From Chelativorans sp. Marseille-P2723 (GTDB lineage: Bacteria > Pseudomonadota > Alphaproteobacteria > Rhizobiales > Rhizobiaceae), in the NCBI RefSeq assembly GCF_902809845.1, contig NZ_CADDWI010000013.1:62001-126000 (forward strand): a stretch of 64,000 nucleotides of DNA. Reading direction: 5' to 3'. The position numbers and the translations under genes were made by a program. Below are positions 1 to 8,516 of this stretch, piece after piece (position 1 is the first letter of the stretch; each line of letters starts with the position of its first letter). The notes under the pieces are model-generated. The model had not been told where the DNA came from and made no database searches. It worked only from the letters and a program-made list of their open reading frames with translations.

Positions 1-1613
1 ATCGAGATCGCTTGATTGTAGAGCAGCTTGTAAGTGATGTTAGCGCCTGAAGAGATGGCAAAGCGGATTGCGAGACTGCCGGAATGGGTAAAGGTACCGT
101 CGCCCAGGTTCTGGAAAAAGTGCTGATGTTCCGTGTAAGGAGATAAGCCGACGAACTGCGCGCCTTCACCACCCATCTGGGTGTAGCCGATGACGTTGCC
201 AAAATTCTCCTTGCCCATATAGAGCGCCATGACATGGCAGCCGATACCCGCGCCGACGATCGCACCGTCCGGCGCAACCAGCGATGTGCTGTGCGGGCAA
301 CCGGAACAGAAATAGGGTGCGCGGGCCGTCGATAGCTGAATAGGCTGCTGGCGGTTCTTGTCCAGGAACTCAATGCGGCGGGCTGCGGATGGGAGTTCAA
401 AACGACGCTGTAGCCGCTTTGCCAACGCTCTGGCGATAAGATCAGCATCAAGATCGCCAAATGCCTGAACTAAGGTCGTCCCATCCTCCTCGGACTTGCC
501 CACCACTATCGGGCGATGCGGCCCCGAATAGAGAGCCTCCTTGATGAAGGCCTCCAGAAACGACCGCTTTTCCTCGATGACAATGATCTCTTCCAGCCCC
601 TCGGCGAATTCGTCGATCGTCCGCTGGTCAAGCGGGAAGAGCATCCTAACCTGCAGCAGCCGAATGCCGAGTCGCTTCAGTTCCGATTCGTCCAATCCCA
701 GATCGCGCAATGCCTGCCGCAAGTCGAAATAGGTCTTTCCGGCAGCAACGATGCCAATCTTCGCATCCGGTACATCATAAACAATGCGGTTCAACTTGTT
801 CTCGTAGCCGTAGCGACGAGCTATTTCGAGACGCGCATAATGCAGATCGCGTTCCGCGTCGCGCATCGGCGCCCCAGCCTCGTTCAAACGCAAGACAGGC
901 TTGTAGGGGCGGCCATCCAATTCCACGGACGGGATGATCGGCACGATGCGGTCAGGGCTCACAAGAGCGGTGCCGGCACTATCAGCGAGGCTTGCCACAA
1001 TCTTGAAGCCAACCCATAATCCTGCCGCGCGCGACAACGCATAACCATGCAGACCGAGATCGATGATTTCCTGAACGTCTCCCGGAAACAGGAGCGGCAT
1101 CTTCAAGTCAACGAACATGCCGTTGGAGTCGGAAGGGAACATGGAGGAGTTGGGTTGGGGGTCGTCCCCCGCCACCACCAGCACCCCGCCCTTTTCGGCT
1201 GTGCCGCGTATGTTGCCGTGCCGCAACGCATCGGCAGACCGGTCAACCCCCGGAGCCTTGCCGAACCACATCGCATAGACGCCGTCATACTTAGCCTTAT
1301 CGACGGCCTGCACCATCTGGGAACCCCACAGCGCCGTTGCGGCAAGGTCCTCATTGAGTCCGGGGAGAAGGCGCACATGATGCTCCTCCAGCAGCTTAGT
1401 ACGCCGGTTCAGCTCAATATCGAAGCCGCCGATCGGAGAGCCGGGATAGCCGGAAATAAGTCCCGCAGTGTTTAGACCACGTCGCTGGTCTGTGCGGCGC
1501 TGATCGAGCGCAAGCCGTACCAGCGCCTGGATGCCAGTGAGGTAGATCGGCCCCTGCTCTGTGATGAAGCGATCTTCAAGGGAAAATTGTCTGGGCGGCT
1601 GGGCGATGGTCAT
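1..1613 (-). CDS. Indolepyruvate:ferredoxin oxidoreductase-family protein (3' part outside the window)
   Basis: TPP- and iron-sulfur-dependent 2-oxoacid:ferredoxin oxidoreductase of the long fused type; it would turn a 2-oxoacid into an acyl-CoA, with ferredoxin as electron acceptor. Visible are about 537 N-terminal residues: an opening region with SGYPGSP near residue 54, a central VIEEKRSF region, and the TPP-domain motif FCSGCPHST with Cys436 and Cys439. Just before the window edge it reads NITYKLLYN, a typical TPP-domain stretch. Fused members are usually above 1,100 residues, so about half is missing. The ATG at 1613 gives MTIAQPPRQF. It lies downstream of a MaoC and an SDR gene on the same strand, so its substrate is more likely a catabolic 2-oxoacid than indolepyruvate (inference). 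A PsrA-like palindrome lies 47 bp upstream. Confidence 0.85.
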   Translation of the reverse strand, partial: MTIAQPPRQFSLEDRFITEQGPIYLTGIQALVRLALDQRRTDQRRGLNTAGLISGYPGSPIGGFDIELNRRTKLLEEHHVRLLPGLNEDLAATALWGSQMVQAVDKAKYDGVYAMWFGKAPGVDRSADALRHGNIRGTAEKGGVLVVAGDDPQPNSSMFPSDSNGMFVDLKMPLLFPGDVQEIIDLGLHGYALSRAAGLWVGFKIVASLADSAGTALVSPDRIVPIIPSVELDGRPYKPVLRLNEAGAPMRDAERDLHYARLEIARRYGYENKLNRIVYDVPDAKIGIVAAGKTYFDLRQALRDLGLDESELKRLGIRLLQVRMLFPLDQRTIDEFAEGLEEIIVIEEKRSFLEAFIKEALYSGPHRPIVVGKSEEDGTTLVQAFGDLDADLIARALAKRLQRRFELPSAARRIEFLDKNRQQPIQLSTARAPYFCSGCPHSTSLVAPDGAIVGAGIGCHVMALYMGKENFGNVIGYTQMGGEGAQFVGLSPYTEHQHFFQNLGDGTFTHSGSLAIRFAISSGANITYKLLYNQAIS

Positions 1614-1659
1614 GGCACCTCTCCTATTAGGGACGCAACAGCGCGCGCGCCCATCGTAC

Positions 1660-1673
1660 ACAACAAATGTTTG
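1660..1673. promoter_or_regulatory. PsrA/FadR-like operator, one mismatch
   Basis: ACAAC-aaat-GTTTG (reverse strand CAAAC-attt-GTTGT), 47 bp upstream of the oxidoreductase start at 1613. It matches the C(A/T)AAC-N4-GTT(A/T)G consensus found at five other intergenic positions, apart from one outer base. PsrA-type TetR repressors of beta-oxidation genes bind G/CAAAC-N(2-4)-GTTTG/C. Binding here is inferred. Confidence 0.45.
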
Positions 1674-1749
1674 GTTGCAAATGATGAGTCAGAGAGCCGG
1701 CTTGTGCCTCCCGCGCGATGCCGATGACACCATCGACCCTCAGGCGTAC

Positions 1750-2253
1750 TCAGCTTGTTTCACGGCGCCTGATCAGGATGGCCGCCCCCGTCCGCAGCAC
1801 CACGGTTCCATCTTCCTTCACAGCCTCAAGCTCCCAGCTAGCAATTCCCCTGTCCGGCTTGGATTTTGATTCACGCTTCTCCGTCCACGTCGCCATAAGC
1901 CGTATAGGCGTGTCGGGCACAGTGGGCGCCGGCAGTTCAATCCCGTGAAATTTAAGTGCAGCTATCACCTGGCATTCTTTCGCAGCTCGAGCGAAGATGC
2001 CGACGGCTACTGCCATGGTATGCGTTGCAGAGGCCGTTACCCTGCCCGCCGGCGTCCCCTTTGCAAATTCAGGATCGATGTGCGCGGGCTGAGGGTCAAA
2101 CTTCCGGGCGAATTCGATGATCTCCGCTTCGGAAAGTGTAAAACGTCCACATTCCTGCCGGCGGCCGACCTCGATATCCTCCAGATAGGCGCCCTTCATT
2201 TCAAAGACTTCGTATTCATGAGCCGGGGCGAGTGCGTTTGTGTTGGGCATCAT
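1750..2253 (-). CDS. MaoC-like acyl-CoA dehydratase/hydratase
   Basis: Single hot-dog-fold MaoC protein of 167 residues, expected to hydrate a 2-enoyl-CoA to a 3-hydroxyacyl-CoA in the cytoplasm. The hydratase motif is intact: FDPQPAHID places Asp53 and His58 correctly, followed by a conserved ASATHT segment. The ATG at 2253 has GGAGG 6 bp upstream; an internal Met19 is a less likely start because it lacks such a site. It lies 15 bp after the short SDR gene and runs toward the oxidoreductase, so the three probably form one operon. Substrate unknown. Confidence 0.85.
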   Translation of the reverse strand: MMPNTNALAPAHEYEVFEMKGAYLEDIEVGRRQECGRFTLSEAEIIEFARKFDPQPAHIDPEFAKGTPAGRVTASATHTMAVAVGIFARAAKECQVIAALKFHGIELPAPTVPDTPIRLMATWTEKRESKSKPDRGIASWELEAVKEDGTVVLRTGAAILIRRRETS

Positions 2254-2268
2254 CGGAGACCTCCTGTT

Positions 2269-2868
2269 TCAGTAAAGCGTGCCGGCATCGTTGCTCACCG
2301 GCTGAACGCGATTAGGCACGATGCGCAAAGGCTTCGCGAATTCTGTCGAAATGCTCTTCCATAAGGCGATGACGGCATGCTTCGTTGCCGCATAGATGCC
2401 GTATCGCAGCCCCGGCCACGCACGGAAGCCAGCTATCGAAGCAGTATTGACGATATGCCCACCCTCCCCGTGAATACGGATCAGCGGCAGGAAGGACTTA
2501 ATGCCGTGAATGATGCCGAACACGTTCACGCCGAAGGCCCAATGGCAATCATTCAAAGGAACCGCCTCGATATCCGGGCCATGCAATGCAACACCCGCAT
2601 TGTTAACGGCGATATGGATCTTGCCAAGTGCATTCTGCGCCACCGCCGCCGCTGCGGCAACGGAGGCCGGATCCGAGACATCCGCCGGCGCAAGCATCAC
2701 TTCTGCTCCGAGCGCCTCGATCTCCTTTCGGGCAGATTCGAGCGCTTCGGAATCGATATCGGCAAGGCATAGTTTAGCGCCTTCTAAAGCAAAGGCGCGA
2801 GCAATTCCCAAGCCAATGCCGGACGCTCCACCTGTCACTATGACGCCTTTGCCCCTGAATTCTCTCAA
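2269..2868 (-). CDS. Short-chain dehydrogenase/reductase, C-terminally shortened
   Basis: Classical SDR with TGGASGIG (residues 12-19), NNAG (89-92), Ser144, and Tyr159-x3-Lys163 in YAATK, so the NAD(P) site and catalytic residues are present. The protein is only 199 residues, where 245-280 is usual. It ends about 36 residues after the catalytic Lys with an unrelated-looking VSNDAGTLY tail, so the substrate-binding loop and last strand are missing. The stop lies 15 bp before the MaoC start, leaving no room for a frameshifted remainder; an internal or 3' deletion is more likely than a sequencing error. It may be inactive. A perfect palindromic operator candidate sits 38 bp upstream of its start. 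Confidence 0.75.
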   Translation of the reverse strand: MREFRGKGVIVTGGASGIGLGIARAFALEGAKLCLADIDSEALESARKEIEALGAEVMLAPADVSDPASVAAAAAVAQNALGKIHIAVNNAGVALHGPDIEAVPLNDCHWAFGVNVFGIIHGIKSFLPLIRIHGEGGHIVNTASIAGFRAWPGLRYGIYAATKHAVIALWKSISTEFAKPLRIVPNRVQPVSNDAGTLY

Positions 2869-2905
2869 CTTTCACTCCCTACAGCAATTCGAAAGCCGAG
2901 CTAAT

Positions 2906-2919
2906 CAAACCACTGTTTG
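2906..2919. promoter_or_regulatory. PsrA/FadR-like operator, perfect palindrome
   Basis: CAAAC-cact-GTTTG, a perfect inverted repeat 38 bp upstream of the SDR start at 2868. It is the best match in the window to the published PsrA consensus G/CAAAC-N(2-4)-GTTTG/C. The short distance to the start suits repression of the leftward operon. Confidence 0.6.
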
Positions 2920-3148
2920 TTTTGTAAGATGTCCTGTGACTACGATCAAGTGGTAATAATGGCCCTTGCCTCAAAGCGCGGTCGGAGAAGCCGCCTTCAA
3001 GATCAGACTTCCAACGCCGCCTGTTCGTTGGAGCGCTTCAAGCAGCACCGCTACAAGGGCTACGCGCCTACCTCGCAAACGGTGCATCCAGAGAGAACGG
3101 GAAAGATCCGGTTAATCCTCCGGCATTCCACAACACAGAGACCATTGA

Positions 3149-3162
3149 CAAACAATCGTTAG
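3149..3162. promoter_or_regulatory. PsrA/FadR-like operator
   Basis: CAAAC-aatc-GTTAG, with no mismatch to the local C(A/T)AAC-N4-GTT(A/T)G consensus. It is 174 bp upstream of the acyl-CoA ligase start at 3336 and shares the divergent control region with the site at 2906. Confidence 0.5.
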
Positions 3163-3335
3163 TTATTCAAAGTTCCCTTGCATGATATCTTCGCAGCAGG
3201 AGGAACCCAGAGCGAAGCTAGGGGGAAACCTCGTCGACACGACGGGGAAGCATGAACGACCAGCGTTTTTAAGAAGGCAGCAATCGGGATGCGCAGCACA
3301 TAAGCGCAATCGCCAGCAACTGGAGCAGTAGTTCC

Positions 3336-4898
3336 ATGAATGTGGGAGAGATCGTCCGCAGGCAAGCACGGTGGGCACCTGACAAGGTTGCCACCATCGA
3401 TGGTGCGGAACAGATAACTTACGGCCAGCTACACGAACGATCCGACCGTCTTCTGGGCGCCCTTAACGCACTCGGTTTGAAAAAAGGCGATCGGGTAGCA
3501 ACATTATCGGACAATTGCGGGCGTTACGTCGAGGTAGTAGCGGCGGCCGCAAAGGGCGGGCTCATCGTGGTCCCAATCAATCCGCGGCTCAATGCGTCCG
3601 AGGTTGCATTCATCTTGCGCAACTCCGGCCCGTCAGTCCTGATAGGGTCGAGCGTCTATCGCGGGATCATTGCGGAAGCGTCGAAATCCGCGCCAGAGTT
3701 GATCCGGGTCTTCTATTTTGACGCGGATCAGGAAGGCGACCGGTATGAACAGCTCATTTTCGCAAAGAACCCTTCGCCTGCGGAAGTGGAGGTCGAGCCG
3801 GACGACGGCTTGTTCATCTCTTATACAAGCGGCACTACGGGCGTCCACAAGGGCGCATTGATGACCCATCACAACCTTGTCATAAACGCCGCCAATGTCG
3901 CCCTCCACTGCGAGATGACGCCGGCGACGCGGGCGCTGGTCGTCATGCCGCAATCGACAGGGGGGTGCAATCACCACATTGTCCTTCCTACCCTCTTCGT
4001 TGGCGGCACGCTCGTAGTGCTGGATGCGCGCAATTTCGAACCCGGACGCTGCCTGGGTGCAATCCAGGAACATCGCATCACCCATGTTCAGCTCGTGCCG
4101 ACGATGATCTACCGTCTGCTTGACTCTCCGCAGTTCGACCAGTTCGACATCTCGTCGCTGCAGGTTCTTGGCTATGGCTCCGCGCCCATGGCGGTAGAGC
4201 GACTGCGCGAAGCGCTCGACCGCTTCGGGCCCATTTTCATCCAGATCTACGGGCAGACTGAAGCTGGTTCCGTGGCCGTTTGCATGTCCAAGCAGCACCA
4301 TATCGACGCCCTTGAAGCAGGGAGCCTCGAAATCCTCGGCTCCAGCGGTCGACCTATTAATACGGTAGACGTGCGCATCGTCGATGAGAACGGGAACGAT
4401 GTTCCGGTGGGCGAGACGGGCGAAGTTATCCTCCGCGGTGACACAATCATGCAGGGATACTGGAATGCGCCTGACGAGACGGCTGAGGCGCTGCGCAACG
4501 GCTGGTTGCACACGGGTGATCTTGCGCGGGCCGACGATGCTGGCTTCATCTATCACGTCGATAGGAAGAAAGATATCATTATAAGCGGCGGCGTAAACAT
4601 TTCGGCGCGCGAAATCGAGGAAATCATCTACCGTCATCCCGGCGTGCGTGAGTGTGCCGTCATCGCCGTGCCAGATCCGCATTGGGGCGAGTCCGTAAAG
4701 GCGGTTATCGCCGTGCGCGACAATCACCAGGTAAACGCTGAGGAGATCACCCAGCTCTGCCGTACGCATCTCGCCAGCTTCAAATGCCCGCGCTCCATCG
4801 ATTTTATAACCGAGTTCCCGAAGAGCGGCATGGGAAAGATTCTGAAGCGTGAATTGAAGAAGATGTACTGGCAAGATCAGGAAAGACTGGTGAGCTGA
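3336..4898 (+). CDS. Acyl-CoA synthetase (AMP-forming, ANL superfamily)
   Basis: Activates a carboxylic acid to its CoA thioester through an acyl-adenylate. The 520 residues carry the adenylate P-loop YTSGTTGVHKG (163-173), YGQTE, the hinge region HTGDLARADD with VDRKKD, and the C-terminal catalytic lysine Lys501 in KSGMGK. Length and motifs fit medium/long-chain or cyclic-acid ligases; the chain type cannot be read. The start MNVGEIVRRQ has only a weak GGAG upstream, but it is the only Met before the first conserved block. It leads the operon with the TRAP genes (55 bp to dctP), which suggests that the imported acid is its substrate (inference). Confidence 0.88.
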   Translation: MNVGEIVRRQARWAPDKVATIDGAEQITYGQLHERSDRLLGALNALGLKKGDRVATLSDNCGRYVEVVAAAAKGGLIVVPINPRLNASEVAFILRNSGPSVLIGSSVYRGIIAEASKSAPELIRVFYFDADQEGDRYEQLIFAKNPSPAEVEVEPDDGLFISYTSGTTGVHKGALMTHHNLVINAANVALHCEMTPATRALVVMPQSTGGCNHHIVLPTLFVGGTLVVLDARNFEPGRCLGAIQEHRITHVQLVPTMIYRLLDSPQFDQFDISSLQVLGYGSAPMAVERLREALDRFGPIFIQIYGQTEAGSVAVCMSKQHHIDALEAGSLEILGSSGRPINTVDVRIVDENGNDVPVGETGEVILRGDTIMQGYWNAPDETAEALRNGWLHTGDLARADDAGFIYHVDRKKDIIISGGVNISAREIEEIIYRHPGVRECAVIAVPDPHWGESVKAVIAVRDNHQVNAEEITQLCRTHLASFKCPRSIDFITEFPKSGMGKILKRELKKMYWQDQERLVS

Positions 4899-4953
4899 CG
4901 GATAGTGAGGAATCTCACCGCAACTCTTTTGCTCAAACAACAAGGGGGACATC

Positions 4954-6003
4954 ATGAGAAACAGGAACATCATCAGCAAAATCCAGGAGCGAATGGAGCG
5001 GCGCGATGTGCTGAAGCTCTTTGGGGCGGCTGGCGCTGCAACGCTTGTTAACAGCGGGATGAGCAAGCCGACCAAAGCCCAGGGCGGGAAGGTGACTATT
5101 CGCGTCGCTACTGTTCAGCAGAACACGCAAGAGCCTTATTTGGTGCTGCGCCGCTGGGGCGATGAGGTAGAAGCCCGTTCAGGGGGAGACATTACCGTGC
5201 TCGTGTCCGGTACCGAAGCCGTTACGGGCGGCGAGCGGGACGCGCTTGAGGGTGTACGGGCACTTGGCGTTTATGACGCCTGTTCCATTACCTCCTCACT
5301 ACTTTCAACGGTCGAACCCCGCTACGGCATCTCCGACCTTCCCTTCATCTTCAAGGATCGCGAGACCGCGTTCAAATACCATGACGGCGAGATCGGAGCA
5401 AAGCTCGACGCGATGCTTCTGCAGACAAGCGGGTTGCGCCCCCTGATGCATACTTACAGCCTTATGCGTCACACTCATCTTAGGTCCACATCCATCCGCT
5501 CGCTCGCCGATTTCGAGGGCTTGAAGATCCGGTCGGTCCAGGCCGACATCCCGCTGCGGATGTTCGCGGCACTTGGTGCAAATGCAGTGCCGATGGCGGC
5601 TACCGAAGTCTATACTTCCATCCAGACCGGTGCGATAGACGGCTGGGAGTGCCCGCTCGATGCTGCACTCGCTTGGAAGACCTACGAAGTAGCCAAGCAC
5701 ACTTCGCTCACCGGCCACCAATATGCCGATGTCGTCCTGTGCATCAGCGAAGCCTTCTTCCAGAAACTTTCAGACGAGCACCAGGCTATTCTCGTTGACA
5801 CCGCCAATGACCTCCTGGCCGATCACCGAGAGCGTATGGGCGCGCTCGACAAGGCGGCCATCGCTGAACTGGAAGGTCATGGCGCGACTGTCACGGAAAT
5901 CGACGACAAGGCGCCCTTCCAAGAGGCGGTAGCGTCGATCTATGAAGATCTCGGCAGCCGTCTCGGCATCCTCGACATCATCGAGGAAGTACGTGCGCTA
6001 TAA
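4954..6003 (+). CDS. TRAP transporter substrate-binding protein (DctP family), system 1
   Basis: Periplasmic receptor that delivers an organic acid to the DctQM membrane proteins encoded next to it. It has 349 residues. The N-terminus has ERRDVLKLFGAAGAA, a twin-arginine-like signal with a short hydrophobic stretch, so export may be by Tat. The mature domain has the DctP signature region around LADFEGLKIRSVQADIPLRMFAALGANAVPM, with the arginine that usually pairs with the substrate carboxylate. The ATG at 4954 follows AAGGGGG. The order dctP-dctQ-dctM is standard. The ligand is unknown; the upstream CoA ligase suggests a carboxylate. Confidence 0.9.
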   Translation: MRNRNIISKIQERMERRDVLKLFGAAGAATLVNSGMSKPTKAQGGKVTIRVATVQQNTQEPYLVLRRWGDEVEARSGGDITVLVSGTEAVTGGERDALEGVRALGVYDACSITSSLLSTVEPRYGISDLPFIFKDRETAFKYHDGEIGAKLDAMLLQTSGLRPLMHTYSLMRHTHLRSTSIRSLADFEGLKIRSVQADIPLRMFAALGANAVPMAATEVYTSIQTGAIDGWECPLDAALAWKTYEVAKHTSLTGHQYADVVLCISEAFFQKLSDEHQAILVDTANDLLADHRERMGALDKAAIAELEGHGATVTEIDDKAPFQEAVASIYEDLGSRLGILDIIEEVRAL

Positions 6004-6055
6004 CTTTATGGCGCACGAGCACCCTCATGGTGCACTCCCGCATCACAGGTGACAC

Positions 6056-6571
6056 ATGATAGGCTCAGTGTGGAGAAGTTACGACTTCGTCCTCAAGGTG
6101 ATCGTAGTGCTGCTTATGGCTAGCCTGGCTACGGTTGGCGTGCTTCAGATAGTGTTCCGCTATTTTGTCGGAAGCTCCCTGTTCTGGACGGAAGAACTCA
6201 GCCGTTACCTTCTGCTCTGGCTGGTGATGTTTGCAGCAGCGATCGAGGTCGAGCGCGGTACCCACATCGCGATCCGGGTATTGGCGGACTTGTTGCCGAA
6301 GGTGACGCAGTACTGGCTTGAGCGTATAAATCTGTGCCTGGTCCTCGTCTTTTCTCTCATCATTGCCATTTACGGTATGCGCCTCGCGCTCAATACCATG
6401 TCCCAACAAACGGCCACCATGCCATTCCAGGTAGGGTTCTTCTACCTTGCCGTACCAATTGGCGGCGCCTTGATGGCCATCAACTCGATGCGGTCACTCT
6501 ACAGGATCGGTAGATCGCGAGCTGGAGCTGCCAGCTTTGAAACTAAGGGCGATCGGCAATGCTCGTCTTGA
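6056..6571 (+). CDS. TRAP transporter small membrane subunit (DctQ), system 1
   Basis: 171-residue inner-membrane protein with four hydrophobic segments. It contains the conserved FWTEELSRYLLLWLVMFAAAIEVERGTHI stretch of the DctQ family, in which a Trp-Thr-Glu-Glu-x2-Arg motif ends the second segment. It partners DctM and DctP of the same operon. Its last 13 bases overlap the start of dctM, a sign of translational coupling. The ATG at 6056 has a modest AGGTGA upstream. Confidence 0.9.
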   Translation: MIGSVWRSYDFVLKVIVVLLMASLATVGVLQIVFRYFVGSSLFWTEELSRYLLLWLVMFAAAIEVERGTHIAIRVLADLLPKVTQYWLERINLCLVLVFSLIIAIYGMRLALNTMSQQTATMPFQVGFFYLAVPIGGALMAINSMRSLYRIGRSRAGAASFETKGDRQCSS

Positions 6572-7836
6572 TGCTCATCATCTGTCTGGTGCTGTTCGCC
6601 GCCGGCACACCTGTAGCATTTGCCATTGGCCTAGCAGGTGCTGTCACGGTCGTGATGTCGGACCTCCCACTGACACTGGTTCCGCACCGCATGGTTTTCC
6701 AGCTTGATTCCTATTCTCTGCTGGCCGCCCCCTACTTCATCCTGTTCGGCTATCTGATGGAGAAGGGTGGCATTTCAGCGCGACTGTTCGCCTTCGCCCA
6801 TGCATTGACACGGCATTGGCGCGGTGGACTAGGGCAGGCGACAATGGGCGCATCTATCGGCATGGCAGGACTAAGCGGTTCCGGCATCGCTGATGTCTCT
6901 GCAATCGGCGCGGTCGCCGCACCCGGCATGAAGGACAAGGGATATAATCCTAGCTTCACCGCCGCAGTGCTCTCGTCGGGCGGATTTCTAGCTCCCATTA
7001 TTCCGCCCAGCATCCTGATGATCGTTTATGGCTCGATCACTACCGTTTCAATTGCGGCACTCTTCATCGCCGGCATCATTCCCGGCATACTTCTGGCTGT
7101 CCTATTCATGATTGTGATCTGGTGGCGATCTAAGCGGCTCGGTTATGGAGGTGAGCAGCGGGCCAGCGCGAGGGAGATCTGGGAGACCTTCCGCTCAGCA
7201 TTCTGGGCGCTTATTGCACCGATCCTGCTTGTCCGTGGGATCGTGGTGGGTGTATTCACCGCCACTGAAGCTGGTGCAGTGGCGGCAGCCTACGCCTTCT
7301 TTGTGGGCACCTTCGTCTACCGCGAACTCAAACCACGGCATTACTTCGAAATTTTCCTCAAGGCCGGCCTGATGAGTGGCGGCATCCTCATCATCATTGC
7401 CACGGCTGCCTTACTGGGATGGCTACTGCAGCGCTTCAACTTACCGCAGATGACTGTGGATTTTTTGGCGACCGTCACCACTAGTCCATCTCTCCTGCTC
7501 CTGCTCATCATGGGCATGCTTCTGGTAATAGGGTGCTTTATCGAGGTGCTGGCAGCAGCGATTATCCTCATTCCCGTCCTTGCTCCCGTTGGTGCGGAGT
7601 TCGGCTTTAATCCGCTACATTTCGCTATGGTTGTCCTCCTTTCGCTTCAGATTGGCACCGTAACGCCACCCATGGGGGTCTACGTATTCCTCGCCAACCG
7701 CATTGCCGGAGCCAATCTCGCGGCCACGTTCCGCGAGCTTGTTCCCTTCTTGTTTGTCATGCTGGTTGTAACGCTACTAGTGGCATATGTCCCAATGCTT
7801 ACGATGCTTCTGCCAGGATGGCTTTATGGCGGTTGA
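6559..7836 (+). CDS. TRAP transporter large permease (DctM), system 1
   Basis: 425-residue polytopic permease that takes up substrate with a sodium gradient. Family signatures are visible: the GLSGSGIADVSAIGAV region near residue 110, FLAPIIPPSILMIVYG, TATEAGAVAAAYA and the C-terminal QIGTVTPPMGVYVF. Length is normal for DctM. The start at 6559 has AAGGGCG 9 bp upstream. With the preceding two genes it makes a complete tripartite transporter. Confidence 0.92.
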   Translation: MLVLMLIICLVLFAAGTPVAFAIGLAGAVTVVMSDLPLTLVPHRMVFQLDSYSLLAAPYFILFGYLMEKGGISARLFAFAHALTRHWRGGLGQATMGASIGMAGLSGSGIADVSAIGAVAAPGMKDKGYNPSFTAAVLSSGGFLAPIIPPSILMIVYGSITTVSIAALFIAGIIPGILLAVLFMIVIWWRSKRLGYGGEQRASAREIWETFRSAFWALIAPILLVRGIVVGVFTATEAGAVAAAYAFFVGTFVYRELKPRHYFEIFLKAGLMSGGILIIIATAALLGWLLQRFNLPQMTVDFLATVTTSPSLLLLLIMGMLLVIGCFIEVLAAAIILIPVLAPVGAEFGFNPLHFAMVVLLSLQIGTVTPPMGVYVFLANRIAGANLAATFRELVPFLFVMLVVTLLVAYVPMLTMLLPGWLYGG

Positions 7837-8072
7837 GGTCAGCGTGCGGTTCGGCACTACGGCAGGGCCGGAAAGGAGCCTCAACATGGGGGAGCTCGGA
7901 TACTTAGCCAGTACACCGAGGAATATGCCGCATTTACAGCGGCTGGACGGCACCCTTCCGCAGCACGACCGATTACCAGCCGCCGTTCATTCTTAAAGGC
8001 AGATAGGAGACTATATCGTCCGCGTAAGATCAGGCAGTGCCAGCACTCCATGAGAGCAGGAAGGGGTTCATT

Positions 8073-8516
8073 ATGACAGAGCAAGCACCAACGCTCTGGC
8101 TTGACGATTTCAAGCCAGGACAGACATTCTCGGGCGGTCCCAGAACTATCAATGAACGGGACCTGCTGTTTTGCGCGCTTTGGTGTGGGGATGGGCAGCC
8201 CCATTCCAATGAAGAGTATTCCCGCAATACTCCCTTCGGCCGGCGGATTGTGCATGGTGACGGTACTCTGGCCATGGGCACCGGGCTGATCCTGGGACAG
8301 GGCATGTTTGCAGGCAGCCTTATCGGCTATGACTCAATGGAAATACGTTATCCGAATCCAGTTTTCATTGGGGACGCTATCCGTTCGCAGCTCACGATCG
8401 AGACGGTGGAAGCAACGGGGATCGGAGAAGGTGTGATTGAAGCCGCTCTCGAAGTAAAAACTGACAAACCGGTCGTTCAGAGCCGCGTGCGCTACCTTGT
8501 GAAGAGGAAACCCTGA
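8073..8516 (+). CDS. MaoC-like hydratase, catalytic member of a pair
   Basis: 147-residue hot-dog-fold protein. The hydratase residues are present (GDGQPHSNEEY, Asp40 and His44; then FGRRIVHGDGTLAMGTG). The start at 8073 was chosen because AGGAAGGGG lies just upstream; an in-frame ATG 36 bp earlier has no such site. The stop overlaps the start of the next gene (TGATG), so the two proteins are probably made in equal amounts. In actinobacterial steroid degradation, ChsH1 and ChsH2 form a hydratase from one complete and one degenerate MaoC chain, and this pair looks alike (inference). Confidence 0.85.
   Translation: MTEQAPTLWLDDFKPGQTFSGGPRTINERDLLFCALWCGDGQPHSNEEYSRNTPFGRRIVHGDGTLAMGTGLILGQGMFAGSLIGYDSMEIRYPNPVFIGDAIRSQLTIETVEATGIGEGVIEAALEVKTDKPVVQSRVRYLVKRKP

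Larger units (their letters stand above)
2869..3335. other. Divergent intergenic region with two operator candidates
   Basis: 467 bp between the leftward SDR operon and the rightward ligase-TRAP operon. No gene is supported in it. It holds two matches to the same palindrome, at 2906-2919 and 3149-3162, and is probably the shared control region of both operons. Confidence 0.6.

Noticed and set aside
3633-5075. A 480-codon minus-strand frame opposite the acyl-CoA ligase
   Set aside because: It is antisense to a clear ligase with all motifs, has no family features and no ribosome site.
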